A stretch of DNA of 64,000 nucleotides from Micromonospora narathiwatensis (GTDB taxonomy: Bacteria > Actinomycetota > Actinomycetes > Mycobacteriales > Micromonosporaceae), in contig NZ_LT594324.1 in NCBI RefSeq assembly GCF_900089605.1, positions 124,001 through 188,000 of the forward strand, in the 5' to 3' direction. The notes under the pieces were generated by a model. That model saw only the letters and a list, made by a program, of their open reading frames with translations, made no database searches and was not told where the DNA came from. A program made the position numbers and the translations under genes. Each line of letters begins with the position of its first letter. Positions within the stretch are counted from its first letter, which is position 1. Positions 18,754 to 26,507 of this stretch are shown in pieces.

Positions 18754-19614
18754 ATGGCAGTGCAGACCGGACTCGGCGAGCCACGCGGCCCGTGGTTCGT
18801 CTCGCCCGAGCTGGATCCGGACGGGCGCGGGCGCTGGGACGTACCCGGATCGGAGCGGGGCGGGGGGCCACGGGGCTGGCGCGGCCGGCTGCTCAGCGCG
18901 GTGGCGGTGCTGGCCATCTCCACGCTCTCCGGGGCGGCGGCCGGTAGCTGGGTGGCCGGCCGCGACGCGCCCGGGCAGGCGGCGGCCTCCGCCGCGCCGG
19001 TGCCGGCGGAGCTGGTCACCGCCGCCGAGAAGACCGTGCCGGGGGTGGTCTCGGTGATGGTCGGCGGCTCGTCCGGGTCGTCGGCGAGCGGCTCCGGCTT
19101 CGCCATCGACCACGAGCAGCACATCGTGACCAACGACCACATCCTGGCCAAGGGCGGCTCCGGACCGGTGACCGTGGAGACCTCCGACGGCCGCCGCTTC
19201 ACGGCCGAGGTGGTGGGGCGGGAGCCGAACAGCGACCTGGCGGTGCTCAAGGTGCCCACGTCGGCCGGGCTGTCACCGTTGCCGCTGGCCAAGCCCAACT
19301 CCACCCGGGTCGGCGAGCCGGTCCTGGCGGTCGGTTCCCCGCTCGGGCTGGCCGGCACGGTGACCGCCGGTATCGTCAGCGCGCTCAACCGGCAGGTACG
19401 CATCGGCAACGGCCGGCACACCGCGGTGCAGACCGACGCCTCGATCAATCCGGGCAACTCGGGTGGCCCGCTGGTCAACGCGCGGGGCGAGGTGGTCGGG
19501 GTGAACACGGCCATCGCCACGATCGACGGCAACGGCTCGATCGGCATCGGGTTCGCGATCCCGATCGACCAGGTGCAGCAGACCGCCGACACGATCATCG
19601 GCCGGGGTGGCTGA
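18754..19614 (+). CDS. HtrA/DegP-like S1C serine protease without a PDZ domain
   Basis: A 286-residue membrane-anchored trypsin-fold protease. One helix (about residues 46-66, LLSAVAVLAISTLSGAAAGSW) anchors it with the protease outside. The catalytic triad is visible as His in HIVTNDHIL, Asp in PNSDLAVLKV and Ser in NPGNSGGPLVN. The chain ends soon after GIGFAIPIDQVQQTADTII, so the C-terminal PDZ domain usual for HtrA is missing. The gene lies 48 bp after the VWA gene and may belong to the same operon, suggesting a link between the MoxR system and envelope proteolysis. Confidence 0.9.
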   Translation: MAVQTGLGEPRGPWFVSPELDPDGRGRWDVPGSERGGGPRGWRGRLLSAVAVLAISTLSGAAAGSWVAGRDAPGQAAASAAPVPAELVTAAEKTVPGVVSVMVGGSSGSSASGSGFAIDHEQHIVTNDHILAKGGSGPVTVETSDGRRFTAEVVGREPNSDLAVLKVPTSAGLSPLPLAKPNSTRVGEPVLAVGSPLGLAGTVTAGIVSALNRQVRIGNGRHTAVQTDASINPGNSGGPLVNARGEVVGVNTAIATIDGNGSIGIGFAIPIDQVQQTADTIIGRGG

Positions 19615-19742
19615 CCGCGCGCCACGGCCGTGACGTGCGGAGGCGTCCCGGACCATCCGGCCGGATCGGGTGAACTGTCGGATATCCGGCGTGGGACCAT
19701 CGTGCCATGGAAATATTACGCTGAGTATGGATACTGGCGTGG

Positions 19743-20048
19743 GTGGAGCAAGCTGTCATCGCGGCCCTCCTCCTGGTGGGCCTGGTCATCGGCACCGGCG
19801 TCGGTGCGGCGTACGCCCGTGCGAAGCGTGGTTGGAAGGACTACCGGACCGCGCGGAACACCGTTCCCACCGCCCGGCGGACCGCCTGGCTGGCGATCCG
19901 GGCGGTCCTCACCAAGGTGGGCGTGATCGCCCTGCTGCTCGGCGGCGCGGCCGCGTACGCGGCGGTCGGGTCGGACCACGAACGGGCGGGTCCCGGGCCC
20001 ACCCCGACCGTGACAACTCCATCGCCGAGTCACCCGGTCGGGCGATAG
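19743..20048 (+). CDS. Small membrane protein of unknown function
   Basis: A 101-residue protein with two predicted membrane helices: residues 4-22 (AVIAALLLVGLVIGTGVGAA) and about 59-75 (VGVIALLLGGAAAYAAVG), joined by a basic loop, and a Pro/Thr/Ser tail. No family is recognised. The GTG start has GATACT 7 nt before it, and the 60 bp upstream are AT-richer than the surroundings, which suggests its own promoter and possibly a leaderless transcript. arfB follows after 9 bp. Confidence 0.65.
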   Translation: MEQAVIAALLLVGLVIGTGVGAAYARAKRGWKDYRTARNTVPTARRTAWLAIRAVLTKVGVIALLLGGAAAYAAVGSDHERAGPGPTPTVTTPSPSHPVGR

Positions 20049-20057
20049 CCTCAGGGC

Positions 20058-20483
20058 GTGGATGACGGACTGCGGGTGACCGAGCGGCTCGTGGTCCCCG
20101 CCGCCGAGCTGCGGGAACGCTTCTCCCGTTCGTCGGGGCCGGGCGGGCAGGGGGTCAACACCGCCGACTCCCGGGTGGAACTCAGCTTCGACCTGGCCGG
20201 CTCGCCGAGCGTGCCCGAGCCGCTGCGCGCCCGCGCGCTGGACCGGCTCGCCGGCCGGCTGGTCGACGGCGTGCTGACCGTGGCCGCCAGCGAGCACCGG
20301 GCGCAACTGGCCAACCGGGAGGCGGCCCGCGATCGGATGACCGCCCTGCTGCGCGAGGCGGTCGCCCCGCCGCCGAAACCCCGCCGCCCGACCCGCCCGT
20401 CCCGAGGGGCGAAGGAGCGCCGCCTGGCCGAGAAGAAGCGCCAGTCCCAGCGCAAGCGAGACCGGCGGGTGGATGGCGACTGA
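20058..20483 (+). CDS. arfB: ArfB-type peptidyl-tRNA hydrolase (ribosome rescue)
   Basis: A 141-residue release-factor-like hydrolase that rescues stalled ribosomes lacking a stop codon. It has the GGQ motif at residues 29-31 (SGPGGQGVN) and a C-terminal basic tail rich in Lys/Arg (AKERRLAEKKRQSQRKRDRR) that should thread into the mRNA channel, the feature that separates ArfB from ordinary release factors. The GTG start lies 6 nt after TAGCCT (20046-20051) and has no Shine-Dalgarno, so a leaderless mRNA is likely. Confidence 0.9.
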   Translation: MDDGLRVTERLVVPAAELRERFSRSSGPGGQGVNTADSRVELSFDLAGSPSVPEPLRARALDRLAGRLVDGVLTVAASEHRAQLANREAARDRMTALLREAVAPPPKPRRPTRPSRGAKERRLAEKKRQSQRKRDRRVDGD

Positions 20484-20498
20484 CCGCCGCAAAACGGC

Positions 20499-20527
20499 TT
20501 GTCGCCGGCCGGCGGGCCGCCCACAAT
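20499..20527 (+). promoter_or_regulatory. Promoter for the GNAT gene, leaderless spacing
   Basis: TTGTCG (20499-20504), a 17-bp spacer and CACAAT (20522-20527), then 7 nt to the GTG at 20535. The spacing of both elements is canonical. Confidence 0.5.
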
Positions 20528-20534
20528 TCGCCGC

Positions 20535-21107
20535 GTGCCCGTCGACTTCTCCGTCAAGCCCACCCTCACCGGCGACCGGGTCGTACTGCGCCCGTTCGTC
20601 GACGCCGACATCGCCGTCTTCGAGGTCGTCCTGGCCGATCCGGAGGTGGCCCGGCTCACCGGCAGCCCGCCGGAGCCGCCCGACCCGGGTCGGCTCCGGG
20701 CCTGGTACGGCACCCGCAACAGCCAGACCGACCGGTTGGACCTGGCCGTGGTGGACAAGGCGACCGGGAGCTGCGTCGGCGAGGTGGTCCTCAACGAGTG
20801 GGATGGCCACAACGGCAACTGCAACTTCCGTACGTTGATCGGTCCGGGCGGCCGTGACCGGGGGCTCGGCACCGAGGCGGTGCGACTGATCGTCGGGTAC
20901 GGCTTCGAGCGACTCGGCCTGCACCGGATCTCGCTGGAGGTGTTCGCGTTCAACCCGCGCGCCCGGCGGGTCTACGAGAAGTGCGGCTTCGTCGCCGAGG
21001 GCACGCTGCGCCAGGTGCTGCGCGACGGCGAGGACTGGGTCGACGCCACCGTCATGTCGATCCTCGCACCGGAGTGGACGGTCCACCGGGGCCACCCGGC
21101 GGGCTGA
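20535..21107 (+). CDS. GNAT acetyltransferase (RimJ/RimL type)
   Basis: A 190-residue acetyl-CoA-dependent N-acetyltransferase. It opens with TLTGDRVVLRPFVDADIAVF, typical of the RimJ/RimL branch, has the acetyl-CoA loop as IGPGGRDRGLGTEAVRLI and the late motif HRISLEVFAFNPRARRVYEKCGF. The substrate (protein N-terminus, aminoglycoside or other amine) cannot be told from sequence. The GTG start lies 7 nt after a CACAAT -10 box, so translation is probably leaderless; an alternative ATG 36 bp upstream lacks any ribosome site. Confidence 0.9.
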   Translation: MPVDFSVKPTLTGDRVVLRPFVDADIAVFEVVLADPEVARLTGSPPEPPDPGRLRAWYGTRNSQTDRLDLAVVDKATGSCVGEVVLNEWDGHNGNCNFRTLIGPGGRDRGLGTEAVRLIVGYGFERLGLHRISLEVFAFNPRARRVYEKCGFVAEGTLRQVLRDGEDWVDATVMSILAPEWTVHRGHPAG

Positions 21108-21219
21108 GCCACCCACGGCGCGGGACCGGGTTGAGCCGGATCCATCAACCTGATTGAATCCTTGCCGGGAGCAGGGGCCGTCACCGACCACCACGTCACG
21201 TGACAGGAGTCCCGTCATC

Positions 21220-22368
21220 ATGCTCCGTGCACCACTGCGCGCCGCGCTGACCGCGGTCGCCGCCCTCCTGCCCGCCCTCGCCCTGGGGCTGGCCCTCGTC
21301 TCGACGGCGCCCCCGGCCGCCGCCGCTGCCGCCCCGCTACGCGTCATGCCGCTCGGCGACTCGATCACCGGCTCGCCCGGCTGCTGGCGGGCGCTGCTCT
21401 GGAACCGCCTCCAGTCCACCGGCTACACCGACGTCGACTTCGTCGGCACCCTCGGCCCGCAGGGCTGCGGTGTGCCGTACGACGGGGACAACGAGGGCCA
21501 CGGCGGCTACCTGGTGACCAACGTTGCCAACCAGAACCAGTTGCCCGGCTGGCTCGCCGCCACGCACCCGGACATCGTGCTCATGCACTTCGGCACCAAC
21601 GACGTGTGGAGCAACATCGCGCCGGCGACGATCCTGGCCGCGTACTCGAAGCTGGTGGACCAGATGCGGGCCAGCAACCCGGCGACGACGGTGATCGTCG
21701 CGAAGATCATCCCGATGGCCCCGAGCACCTGCACCGAGTGCGGCCAGCGGGTCGTGGCGCTCAATTCCGCGATCGACGGCTGGGCGGCGGGCAAGACCAC
21801 GACCGCCTCCCCGATCGTGGTGGTCGACCAGTGGACCGGCTTCAACACCGCCACCGACACGTACGACGGGGTGCACCCCAACGCGTCCGGCGACCAGAAG
21901 ATGTCCGACCGCTGGTACCCGGCGCTCGCCGCGGCCCTGCGCCGGACCACCCCGACGCCCACGGCGTCGCCGACCGCCAGCCCCACGCCCACCAGCAGCC
22001 CCAAGCCCACCAGCAGCCCCACGCCGACGCCGACCCCGACGTCGACCCCGACCGGGGCACCGGGCACGGGCTGCGCCGCCGAATACCGGATCGTGGGCCA
22101 GTGGCCCGGCGGCTTCCAGGGTGAGGTGACCGTCCGCAACAGCGGCACCGCGCCGATCGCCGGCTGGACCGTCCGCTTCAGCTACGCCGACGGCCAGCGG
22201 ATCACCCAGTCCTGGAACGCCGAACTGACCCAGAGCGGCACCCAGGTCACCGCGCGGAACGTGAGCTGGAACGGGGCCCTCGCCCCGGCCGCCCAGGCCA
22301 CCTTCGGCTTCCTGGCCGACGCACCCGGCGGGAACCGCGTACCGACGGTGAGCTGCACCGCGAGCTGA
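21220..22368 (+). CDS. Secreted SGNH hydrolase with C-terminal cellulose-binding domain (CBM2)
   Basis: A 382-residue exported esterase. A signal peptide (residues 1-36) is followed by an SGNH fold with MPLGDSITG (nucleophile Ser48), a block near GGYLVTN, HFGTNDVW and DGVHPNASGD (Asp-His). A Pro/Thr/Ser linker (about 245-285) leads to a CBM2 module (CAAEYRIVGQWPGGFQGEVTVRNSG ... GFLADAPGGN). Such proteins remove acetyl groups from plant polysaccharides, so a plant-biomass role is inferred. TGACAGGAG precedes the ATG. It is monocistronic with a strong terminator. Confidence 0.92.
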   Translation: MLRAPLRAALTAVAALLPALALGLALVSTAPPAAAAAAPLRVMPLGDSITGSPGCWRALLWNRLQSTGYTDVDFVGTLGPQGCGVPYDGDNEGHGGYLVTNVANQNQLPGWLAATHPDIVLMHFGTNDVWSNIAPATILAAYSKLVDQMRASNPATTVIVAKIIPMAPSTCTECGQRVVALNSAIDGWAAGKTTTASPIVVVDQWTGFNTATDTYDGVHPNASGDQKMSDRWYPALAAALRRTTPTPTASPTASPTPTSSPKPTSSPTPTPTPTSTPTGAPGTGCAAEYRIVGQWPGGFQGEVTVRNSGTAPIAGWTVRFSYADGQRITQSWNAELTQSGTQVTARNVSWNGALAPAAQATFGFLADAPGGNRVPTVSCTAS

Positions 22369-22374
22369 GCCATC

Positions 22375-22409
22375 CTCGGCCCGGCGGCGAACCGCGCCGC
22401 CGGGCCGAG
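22375..22409 (+). terminator. Terminator after the SGNH hydrolase gene
   Basis: A perfect 15-bp stem (22375-22389 with 22395-22409) and an AACCG loop lie between converging genes. There is no T-run. Confidence 0.75.
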
Positions 22410-22442
22410 CCCGACTCCGAGGCCCGGCGGTCGGCTCGGCGG

Positions 22443-23309
22443 TCAGTCGAGCGCGGCGAGCAGCCGGGCGCGCAGCCCGGCGGCCCGCTCGGCGAAGCCG
22501 CGCTGGGCGGCGGCGTATTCGGCGCGGCCCTCGGGGGTCTCCACCCGCACCGGCGGGTAGCCCAGGTCGGCCAGGTCGTACGGGCTGGCCCGCATGTCCA
22601 GCGCGCGGATCTCCCGGGCCAGCGCGAAGCACTCCGCGACCAGCTCCGACGGCACCAGCGGGGAGAGCTTGTACGCCCACTTGTAGAGATCCATGTTGGC
22701 GTGCAGGCAGCCCGGCTGCTCCAGCGCGTGCTGCGTCTCCCGGCTCGGGGTGAGCACGTTCAGCGGCCGGGCCGGCGCGGTGAAGAACCGGTACGCGTCG
22801 AAGTGGCTGCACCGGACGCCGCGTTCCTCGACGACCGCGGCGGTGGCCTCCGGGCCGAGCCGCAGCGGCCAGGAGTTGTGGCGTATCTCGTCCTGGGTCT
22901 GCCGGTAGACCATCGCCCACTCGTGCATCCCGAAGCAGCCGAGGTGGGCGGGGCGGCCGGCGGTCGCCGCGAGCAGCGTACGGATCCAGGCGAGCGACTC
23001 GGCACGTCGGGCGCGTACCCCATCGGTGTCGAGGGTGAGCCCGGCGGCGGTGGCGCGGTAGTCCCGGCCGAACTCGGCCGGGTCCGCGTCGCGCAGCGCC
23101 ACGCCCGCGCCCGGGTGCCAGCGGCGTAGCTGGGCGGGCCGGTGCGAGTAGTAGGTGAAGAGGAAGTCCTCCACCGGATGCTTCACGCCGCCGCGCCGGC
23201 GGGTCAGGTGCGGCGTCAGCCAGGCGTCCACCCGCTCCTCGTGGGCGCGCCGCCGGGCCTGCCAGTCGGCCGCGTCGAGCGCGGTGGCGGGGGCGAGGGC
23301 GGCGGTCAC
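22443..23309 (-). CDS. Conserved actinobacterial protein of unknown function
   Basis: A 288-residue soluble protein. Recognisable blocks are HPVEDFLFTYYSHRPAQLRRWHPG near residue 45 and CFGMHEWAMVYRQ, RHNSWPLRL and CLHANMDLYKWAYKLSPL further on, with several conserved His residues. Homologues in actinobacteria often carry the label '3-methyladenine DNA glycosylase', but I see no helix-hairpin-helix or known AlkA/Tag signature, so that function is not accepted here. Conserved His and Cys residues hint at metal binding. It lies 34 bp before the next minus-strand gene's stop and could be co-transcribed with it. Confidence 0.82.
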   Translation of the reverse strand: MTAALAPATALDAADWQARRRAHEERVDAWLTPHLTRRRGGVKHPVEDFLFTYYSHRPAQLRRWHPGAGVALRDADPAEFGRDYRATAAGLTLDTDGVRARRAESLAWIRTLLAATAGRPAHLGCFGMHEWAMVYRQTQDEIRHNSWPLRLGPEATAAVVEERGVRCSHFDAYRFFTAPARPLNVLTPSRETQHALEQPGCLHANMDLYKWAYKLSPLVPSELVAECFALAREIRALDMRASPYDLADLGYPPVRVETPEGRAEYAAAQRGFAERAAGLRARLLAALD

Positions 23310-23343
23310 GGACCCCAGGGTACGACCGCCGCCCGCCCTCCGG

Positions 23344-24732
23344 TCAGGGCACGTCCACCCGCACTCCGGCGGAGAAGACGCCGCTGCGCAGCTCCAACTG
23401 TTTGGGCTGGTCGCTGCCGTGCACGCTGAAGACCAGCGGAAGGAGCACCCGGCTGCCCGCGGCGACCGGCTGGGCGAAGACGTCCCGCCCGAGGTTGGCC
23501 ACCCGGGTGGCGTCCTCGTCGGTGGCGACCCAGTTGCCGCCCGGCAGGTACGCCCGTTGCAACTGCCCGTGCCAGGTCTGCTCGTCCGATGTGAGGTTGC
23601 GCACCCCGACCGTGGCCAGACACTGCCGGCCGCCCGCGGTGGTCGAGGGAAGCGACCCGGCGCCGCAGGCCACCCGGTAGACGGTGAACTCGAAGGCGGA
23701 CTCGCGCAGCGGCACGCCGACCGCCCCGGTCACGCTCTTGCCCATCCACGCGCCGCTGGTCGGCTGCTTGCTGGTGTCGATCGCGGCGACCCGCTGGCTG
23801 GCCGTCCACGCCCCCACCCCGACCAGGCCGGCCAGCACCGCCGCGGCGACCGGGAAAATCAGCCACATCGGCAGGCTGCCGCCGCGCCGCCTCGGCGAGG
23901 GCATCGCCGGGCGTGGGTAGACGGTGCCGCGCTCCGCCGGTCCGGCCGTCGCGCCGGCGAGCGCCGGGGCGCCGACGCCCGTGGCCGCCGGGCCGGTCGG
24001 TGTCACGCCGGTGCGCCGCCTGCGCCGCCACCACCAGGTGAGCGCGCCGGCGGCGAGGACCAGGAGCGCGGCCAGCGCGGCCAGCAGCACCGGCGGTCGC
24101 TGCCACACCGGCGGCGCGGCCGTCACCTGCGCCGTCGGTGCCGCCGGGGCCGCCCAGGTCGCCGTGGCGCAGTCGTACGGCCGGGTGCCGTCGGTGCCGT
24201 ACGCGCAGGTGGGCGCGGTCACCGGCCGGCCGGGCGCGGCCGTGCTGAGGGCGGTGTTCAGGGTGGTGGTGCTGTGCGCCGGCAGCTTCAGCCGCCAGGT
24301 CACCTCGTTGGCCGTTGACGACCCGGCCGGGGCGGTGGCCCGACCGCCGGCGGTCACCGTGGTGGCCTTCGAGCCCGCCGGCAGTTCCTGCCGTACGGTC
24401 GTCTCGACCGCCTTGTCGCCGCCGTTGCGGACCAGGATCTGGTAACCGGGCGCCGGGGTGTTCGCCGCGGTCATCGCCACGGTGATCGGCGGGGCCGACA
24501 TCTGGACCGGCGGCGGCTTCCCGGTCGGCATCGCCGGTGGGGACGCCGGCGCGCCGGTCGGGATGGGTGTGGCGCGTTCCGCCGGGGCGGCCTGCGCCGC
24601 CGCCGGGACCGGGTTCGCGGGTGCCGCCGCCGCCCGGGGTGCCGCGGCGGGCAGGGCCGGTACGGCGGCGATGACCCCGAGGCAGTTCACGATCAGGGCC
24701 AGGGACCCGTGGTGTCGTCTCGTTGCAGGCAT
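23344..24732 (-). CDS. Secreted/membrane protein with a DUF11-like and a DUF4352-like domain
   Basis: A 462-residue envelope protein. A signal peptide (to about residue 38) and an Ala/Pro-rich stretch lead to a beta-sandwich of the kind found in surface proteins (about 85-190, with GYQILVRNGGDKAVETTVRQ), then a helix at about 230-250 (VLLAALAALLVLAAGALTWWW), a cytoplasm-like basic loop, and a second helix near 305-322. The C-terminal domain (about 335-462) resembles DUF4352: FTVYRVACGAG, VGVRNLTSDEQTWHG. The function is unknown. Confidence 0.78.
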   Translation of the reverse strand: MPATRRHHGSLALIVNCLGVIAAVPALPAAAPRAAAAPANPVPAAAQAAPAERATPIPTGAPASPPAMPTGKPPPVQMSAPPITVAMTAANTPAPGYQILVRNGGDKAVETTVRQELPAGSKATTVTAGGRATAPAGSSTANEVTWRLKLPAHSTTTLNTALSTAAPGRPVTAPTCAYGTDGTRPYDCATATWAAPAAPTAQVTAAPPVWQRPPVLLAALAALLVLAAGALTWWWRRRRRTGVTPTGPAATGVGAPALAGATAGPAERGTVYPRPAMPSPRRRGGSLPMWLIFPVAAAVLAGLVGVGAWTASQRVAAIDTSKQPTSGAWMGKSVTGAVGVPLRESAFEFTVYRVACGAGSLPSTTAGGRQCLATVGVRNLTSDEQTWHGQLQRAYLPGGNWVATDEDATRVANLGRDVFAQPVAAGSRVLLPLVFSVHGSDQPKQLELRSGVFSAGVRVDVP

Positions 24733-24910
24733 GGACCGAACCTCCCGGACCCGAAGCTATGGTCCCCGGCCCGCCGTGCGGGTACGAAGTGGGCATTCCC
24801 GCCCCGGTCGGCGCGTGGCGGCGTAACCTGGCGCGTCCCGCGCACCGTGCCGACGTGGTGTGCCTCGCGTCCGGCGTGGTCCGGGGCGGTGGCGGCGATA
24901 GATTGGCCGG

Positions 24911-25714
24911 GTGCGTATCGCTCGTTTCGCTCATGCCAAGGGAATGTCGTTCGGGGTCGTCGAGGGCGAGCCGGAGGCCGGGCCGCAGGGCCTGACCATC
25001 GCCGAGATCGAGGGTCACCCGTTCGGGCAGATCTCGTTCTCCGGCGCCCGCTGGGCGCTCTCCGACGTCCGGCTGCTCTCGCCGATCCTGCCGAGCAAGG
25101 TGGTCTGTGTCGGCCGCAACTACGCCGAGCACGCCGCCGAGCACGGCAGCGAGGTGCCCAAGGAGCCATTGCTCTTCCTCAAACCGTCCACCTCGGTGAT
25201 CGGGCCGCGGGACGCGATCCGCCTGCCGATCTTCTCCAAGCAGGTCGAGCACGAGGCGGAGCTGGCCGTGGTGATCGGCGCTCCGGGCGCGCGGCGCGCC
25301 GACCGGGCCGCCGCCGAGCGCGCCATCTTCGGCTACACCTGCGCCAACGACATCACCGCGCGGGACCTGCAACGCTCCGACGGGCAGTGGACCCGGGCCA
25401 AGGGCTTCGACTCCTTCTGCCCGCTTGGCCCGTGGATCAGCACCGGGTTGGACGTGGCCGACCTGGAGATCCGGTGTGAGGTGGGTCGCAACCCGGAGGA
25501 GATGGAGGTGCGCCAGCTCGGCCGGACCAAGGACATGGTCTTCGACGTGCCGGCCCTGGTGTCGTACATCTCCCACGTGATGACGCTGCTTCCCGGCGAC
25601 GTGGTGCTCACCGGCACGCCGGCGGGGGTTAGCCCGCTCGCCGACGGGGATACGGTCACCGTGCGGATCGAGGGGATCGGCGAGCTCACCAACCCGGTGG
25701 TGCCGGTCGCCTGA
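24911..25714 (+). CDS. Fumarylacetoacetate hydrolase family protein
   Basis: A 267-residue member of the FAH family (hydrolases, isomerases and decarboxylases of 2-oxo-3-ene or acylpyruvate substrates). Landmarks are VCVGRNYAEHAAEHG, LFLKPSTSVIGP, the metal triad in VEHEAELAVVIG plus YTCANDITARDLQ, and TGTPAGVSPLADGD. The physiological substrate cannot be told; the mycobacterial neighbour in the same place (Rv2993c) is also only known as a hydrolase/isomerase. The GTG start lies 6 nt after TAGATT (24899-24904), again a leaderless arrangement. In other actinobacteria gltX follows; here the next features are tRNA genes. Confidence 0.9.
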   Translation: MRIARFAHAKGMSFGVVEGEPEAGPQGLTIAEIEGHPFGQISFSGARWALSDVRLLSPILPSKVVCVGRNYAEHAAEHGSEVPKEPLLFLKPSTSVIGPRDAIRLPIFSKQVEHEAELAVVIGAPGARRADRAAAERAIFGYTCANDITARDLQRSDGQWTRAKGFDSFCPLGPWISTGLDVADLEIRCEVGRNPEEMEVRQLGRTKDMVFDVPALVSYISHVMTLLPGDVVLTGTPAGVSPLADGDTVTVRIEGIGELTNPVVPVA

Positions 25715-25820
25715 TGCGTCCGACGTCTCGTTTCCGCTGGTCAGGGGCGGTTCGAGGGGTTGGATTTGGCCTGCCGGCGCGGGGAGGGTAAAGTTCATTC
25801 CCGGCGCCGCAAGGGGCCAA

Positions 25821-25892
25821 TGGGGTATGGGGTAATTGGCAGCCCGACTGATTCTGGTTCAGTTAGTCTAGGTTCGAGTCCTGGTACCCCAG
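25821..25892 (+). tRNA. tRNA-Gln (anticodon CUG)
   Basis: The cloverleaf is complete: acceptor TGGGGTA pairs with TACCCCA, the D-arm contains GGTAATTGGCAGCC, the anticodon stem ACTGA/TCAGT encloses TTCTGGT with anticodon CTG, and the T-stem CTAGG/CCTGG encloses TTCGAGT. The discriminator is G and CCA is not encoded. In actinobacteria this tRNA is usually charged with Glu by GltX and then amidated by GatCAB. Confidence 0.95.
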
Positions 25893-25982
25893 CGCAGCCG
25901 CGGATCCGCGAGGATCCCGGACGCTGGATTCTGGCGGAGTTCCGCTCCGTCCCTCATGCGGGGGACGGCAGATGAACTCTGA

Positions 25983-25988
25983 TAGAGT
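25983..25988 (+). promoter_or_regulatory. -10 box before the first tRNA-Glu, followed by a hairpin
   Basis: TAGAGT lies about 40 bp before the tRNA. Between them CTTCCTC...GAGGAAG forms a 7-bp hairpin in the predicted 5' precursor. The second tRNA-Glu copy has TAGACT and a hairpin in the same places although the sequences differ. Confidence 0.5.
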
Positions 25989-26027
25989 GCAGCTTCCTCG
26001 CCCACGGGTGAGGAAGCAAATAGTTCT

Positions 26028-26103
26028 GGCCCCGTCGTCTAGCGGCCCAGGACGCCGCCCTCTCAAGGCGGTAGCGCCGGTTCGAATCCGGTCGGGGCTA
26101 CCA
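26028..26103 (+). tRNA. tRNA-Glu (anticodon CUC), copy 1
   Basis: Acceptor GGCCCCG pairs with CGGGGCT (one wobble), discriminator A, with CCA encoded at 26101-26103. The anticodon stem-loop CCGCC-CTCTCAA-GGCGG has anticodon CTC and the T-loop is TTCGAAT. The mature part is 73 nt and ends at 26100. The form is standard for bacterial tRNA-Glu. Confidence 0.97.
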
Positions 26104-26109
26104 CGCGCA

Positions 26110-26137
26110 CAGCCCGTCCCACCTGTGGGGCGGGCTG
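26110..26137 (+). terminator. Terminator after tRNA-Glu copy 1
   Basis: CAGCCCGTCCCA / TGGGGCGGGCTG (12 bp, one wobble) with a CCTG loop, followed by TTTCG. Confidence 0.85.
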
Positions 26138-26213
26138 TTTCGTGTCCCGGCTGCTCGTGACCGAGGTGTTGCGTCTTCCGACCCCCGTCGTCGGGTGCTC
26201 CGGGCGGTGCCGC

Positions 26214-26219
26214 TAGACT
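26214..26219 (+). promoter_or_regulatory. -10 box before the second tRNA-Glu
   Basis: TAGACT lies 45 bp before the tRNA. CACCGC/GCGGTG forms a 6-bp hairpin between box and tRNA, in the same position as the unrelated hairpin of copy 1. Confidence 0.5.
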
Positions 26220-26263
26220 ATCGCCGCACCGCTCGTCACGGGCGGTGAAGCAGGAAAGTGCCT

Positions 26264-26339
26264 GGCCCCGTCGTCTAGCGGCCCAGGACGCCGCCCTCTC
26301 AAGGCGGTAGCGCCGGTTCGAATCCGGTCGGGGCTACCA
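26264..26339 (+). tRNA. tRNA-Glu (anticodon CUC), copy 2
   Basis: Identical to copy 1, mature part 26264-26336 plus encoded CCA. It has its own -10 box, 5' hairpin and terminator, so it is a separately expressed duplicate. Confidence 0.97.
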
Positions 26340-26345
26340 CGCGCA

Positions 26346-26373
26346 CAGCCCGTCCCACCTGTGGGGCGGGCTG
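26346..26373 (+). terminator. Terminator after tRNA-Glu copy 2
   Basis: Same 12-bp stem and T-run as copy 1. The rest of the gap up to 26507 contains a short dyad CGGTTACGGG / CGGTAACCGG near 26395-26423 and no gene. Confidence 0.85.
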
Positions 26374-26507
26374 TTTCGTGTCTTCTCGGCCACCCGGTTA
26401 CGGGATGTTGCGGTAACCGGGTGGCGGCGGACACCGCCAGATACGCGAGCCGGAGTGGATCAGCCCGCCCCACCGCCCCGGAGGGCGAGGGGCGGGCAGG
26501 CCGGGGG

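Larger units (their letters stand above)
26026..26146 (+). repeat. 121-bp direct repeat, copy 1 (tRNA-Glu plus terminator)
   Basis: Identical, base for base, to 26262-26382 (offset 236 bp). It begins 2 nt before the tRNA-Glu and ends after the terminator, so only the mature RNA, CCA and terminator are shared, not the promoter region. Confidence 0.93.
26262..26382 (+). repeat. 121-bp direct repeat, copy 2 (tRNA-Glu plus terminator)
   Basis: Second copy of the repeat at 26026-26146; no differences are seen within the unit, while the flanks diverge at once. Confidence 0.93.

Noticed and set aside
22443..23309. 3-methyladenine DNA glycosylase assignment
   Set aside because: No known glycosylase motif is visible; the label is common in databases for this family but unsupported by the sequence.
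26028..26382. tRNA-Glu duplication as an att site of an integrated element
   Set aside because: The two copies are 236 bp apart with no integrase or cargo between them and each is complete with promoter and terminator.
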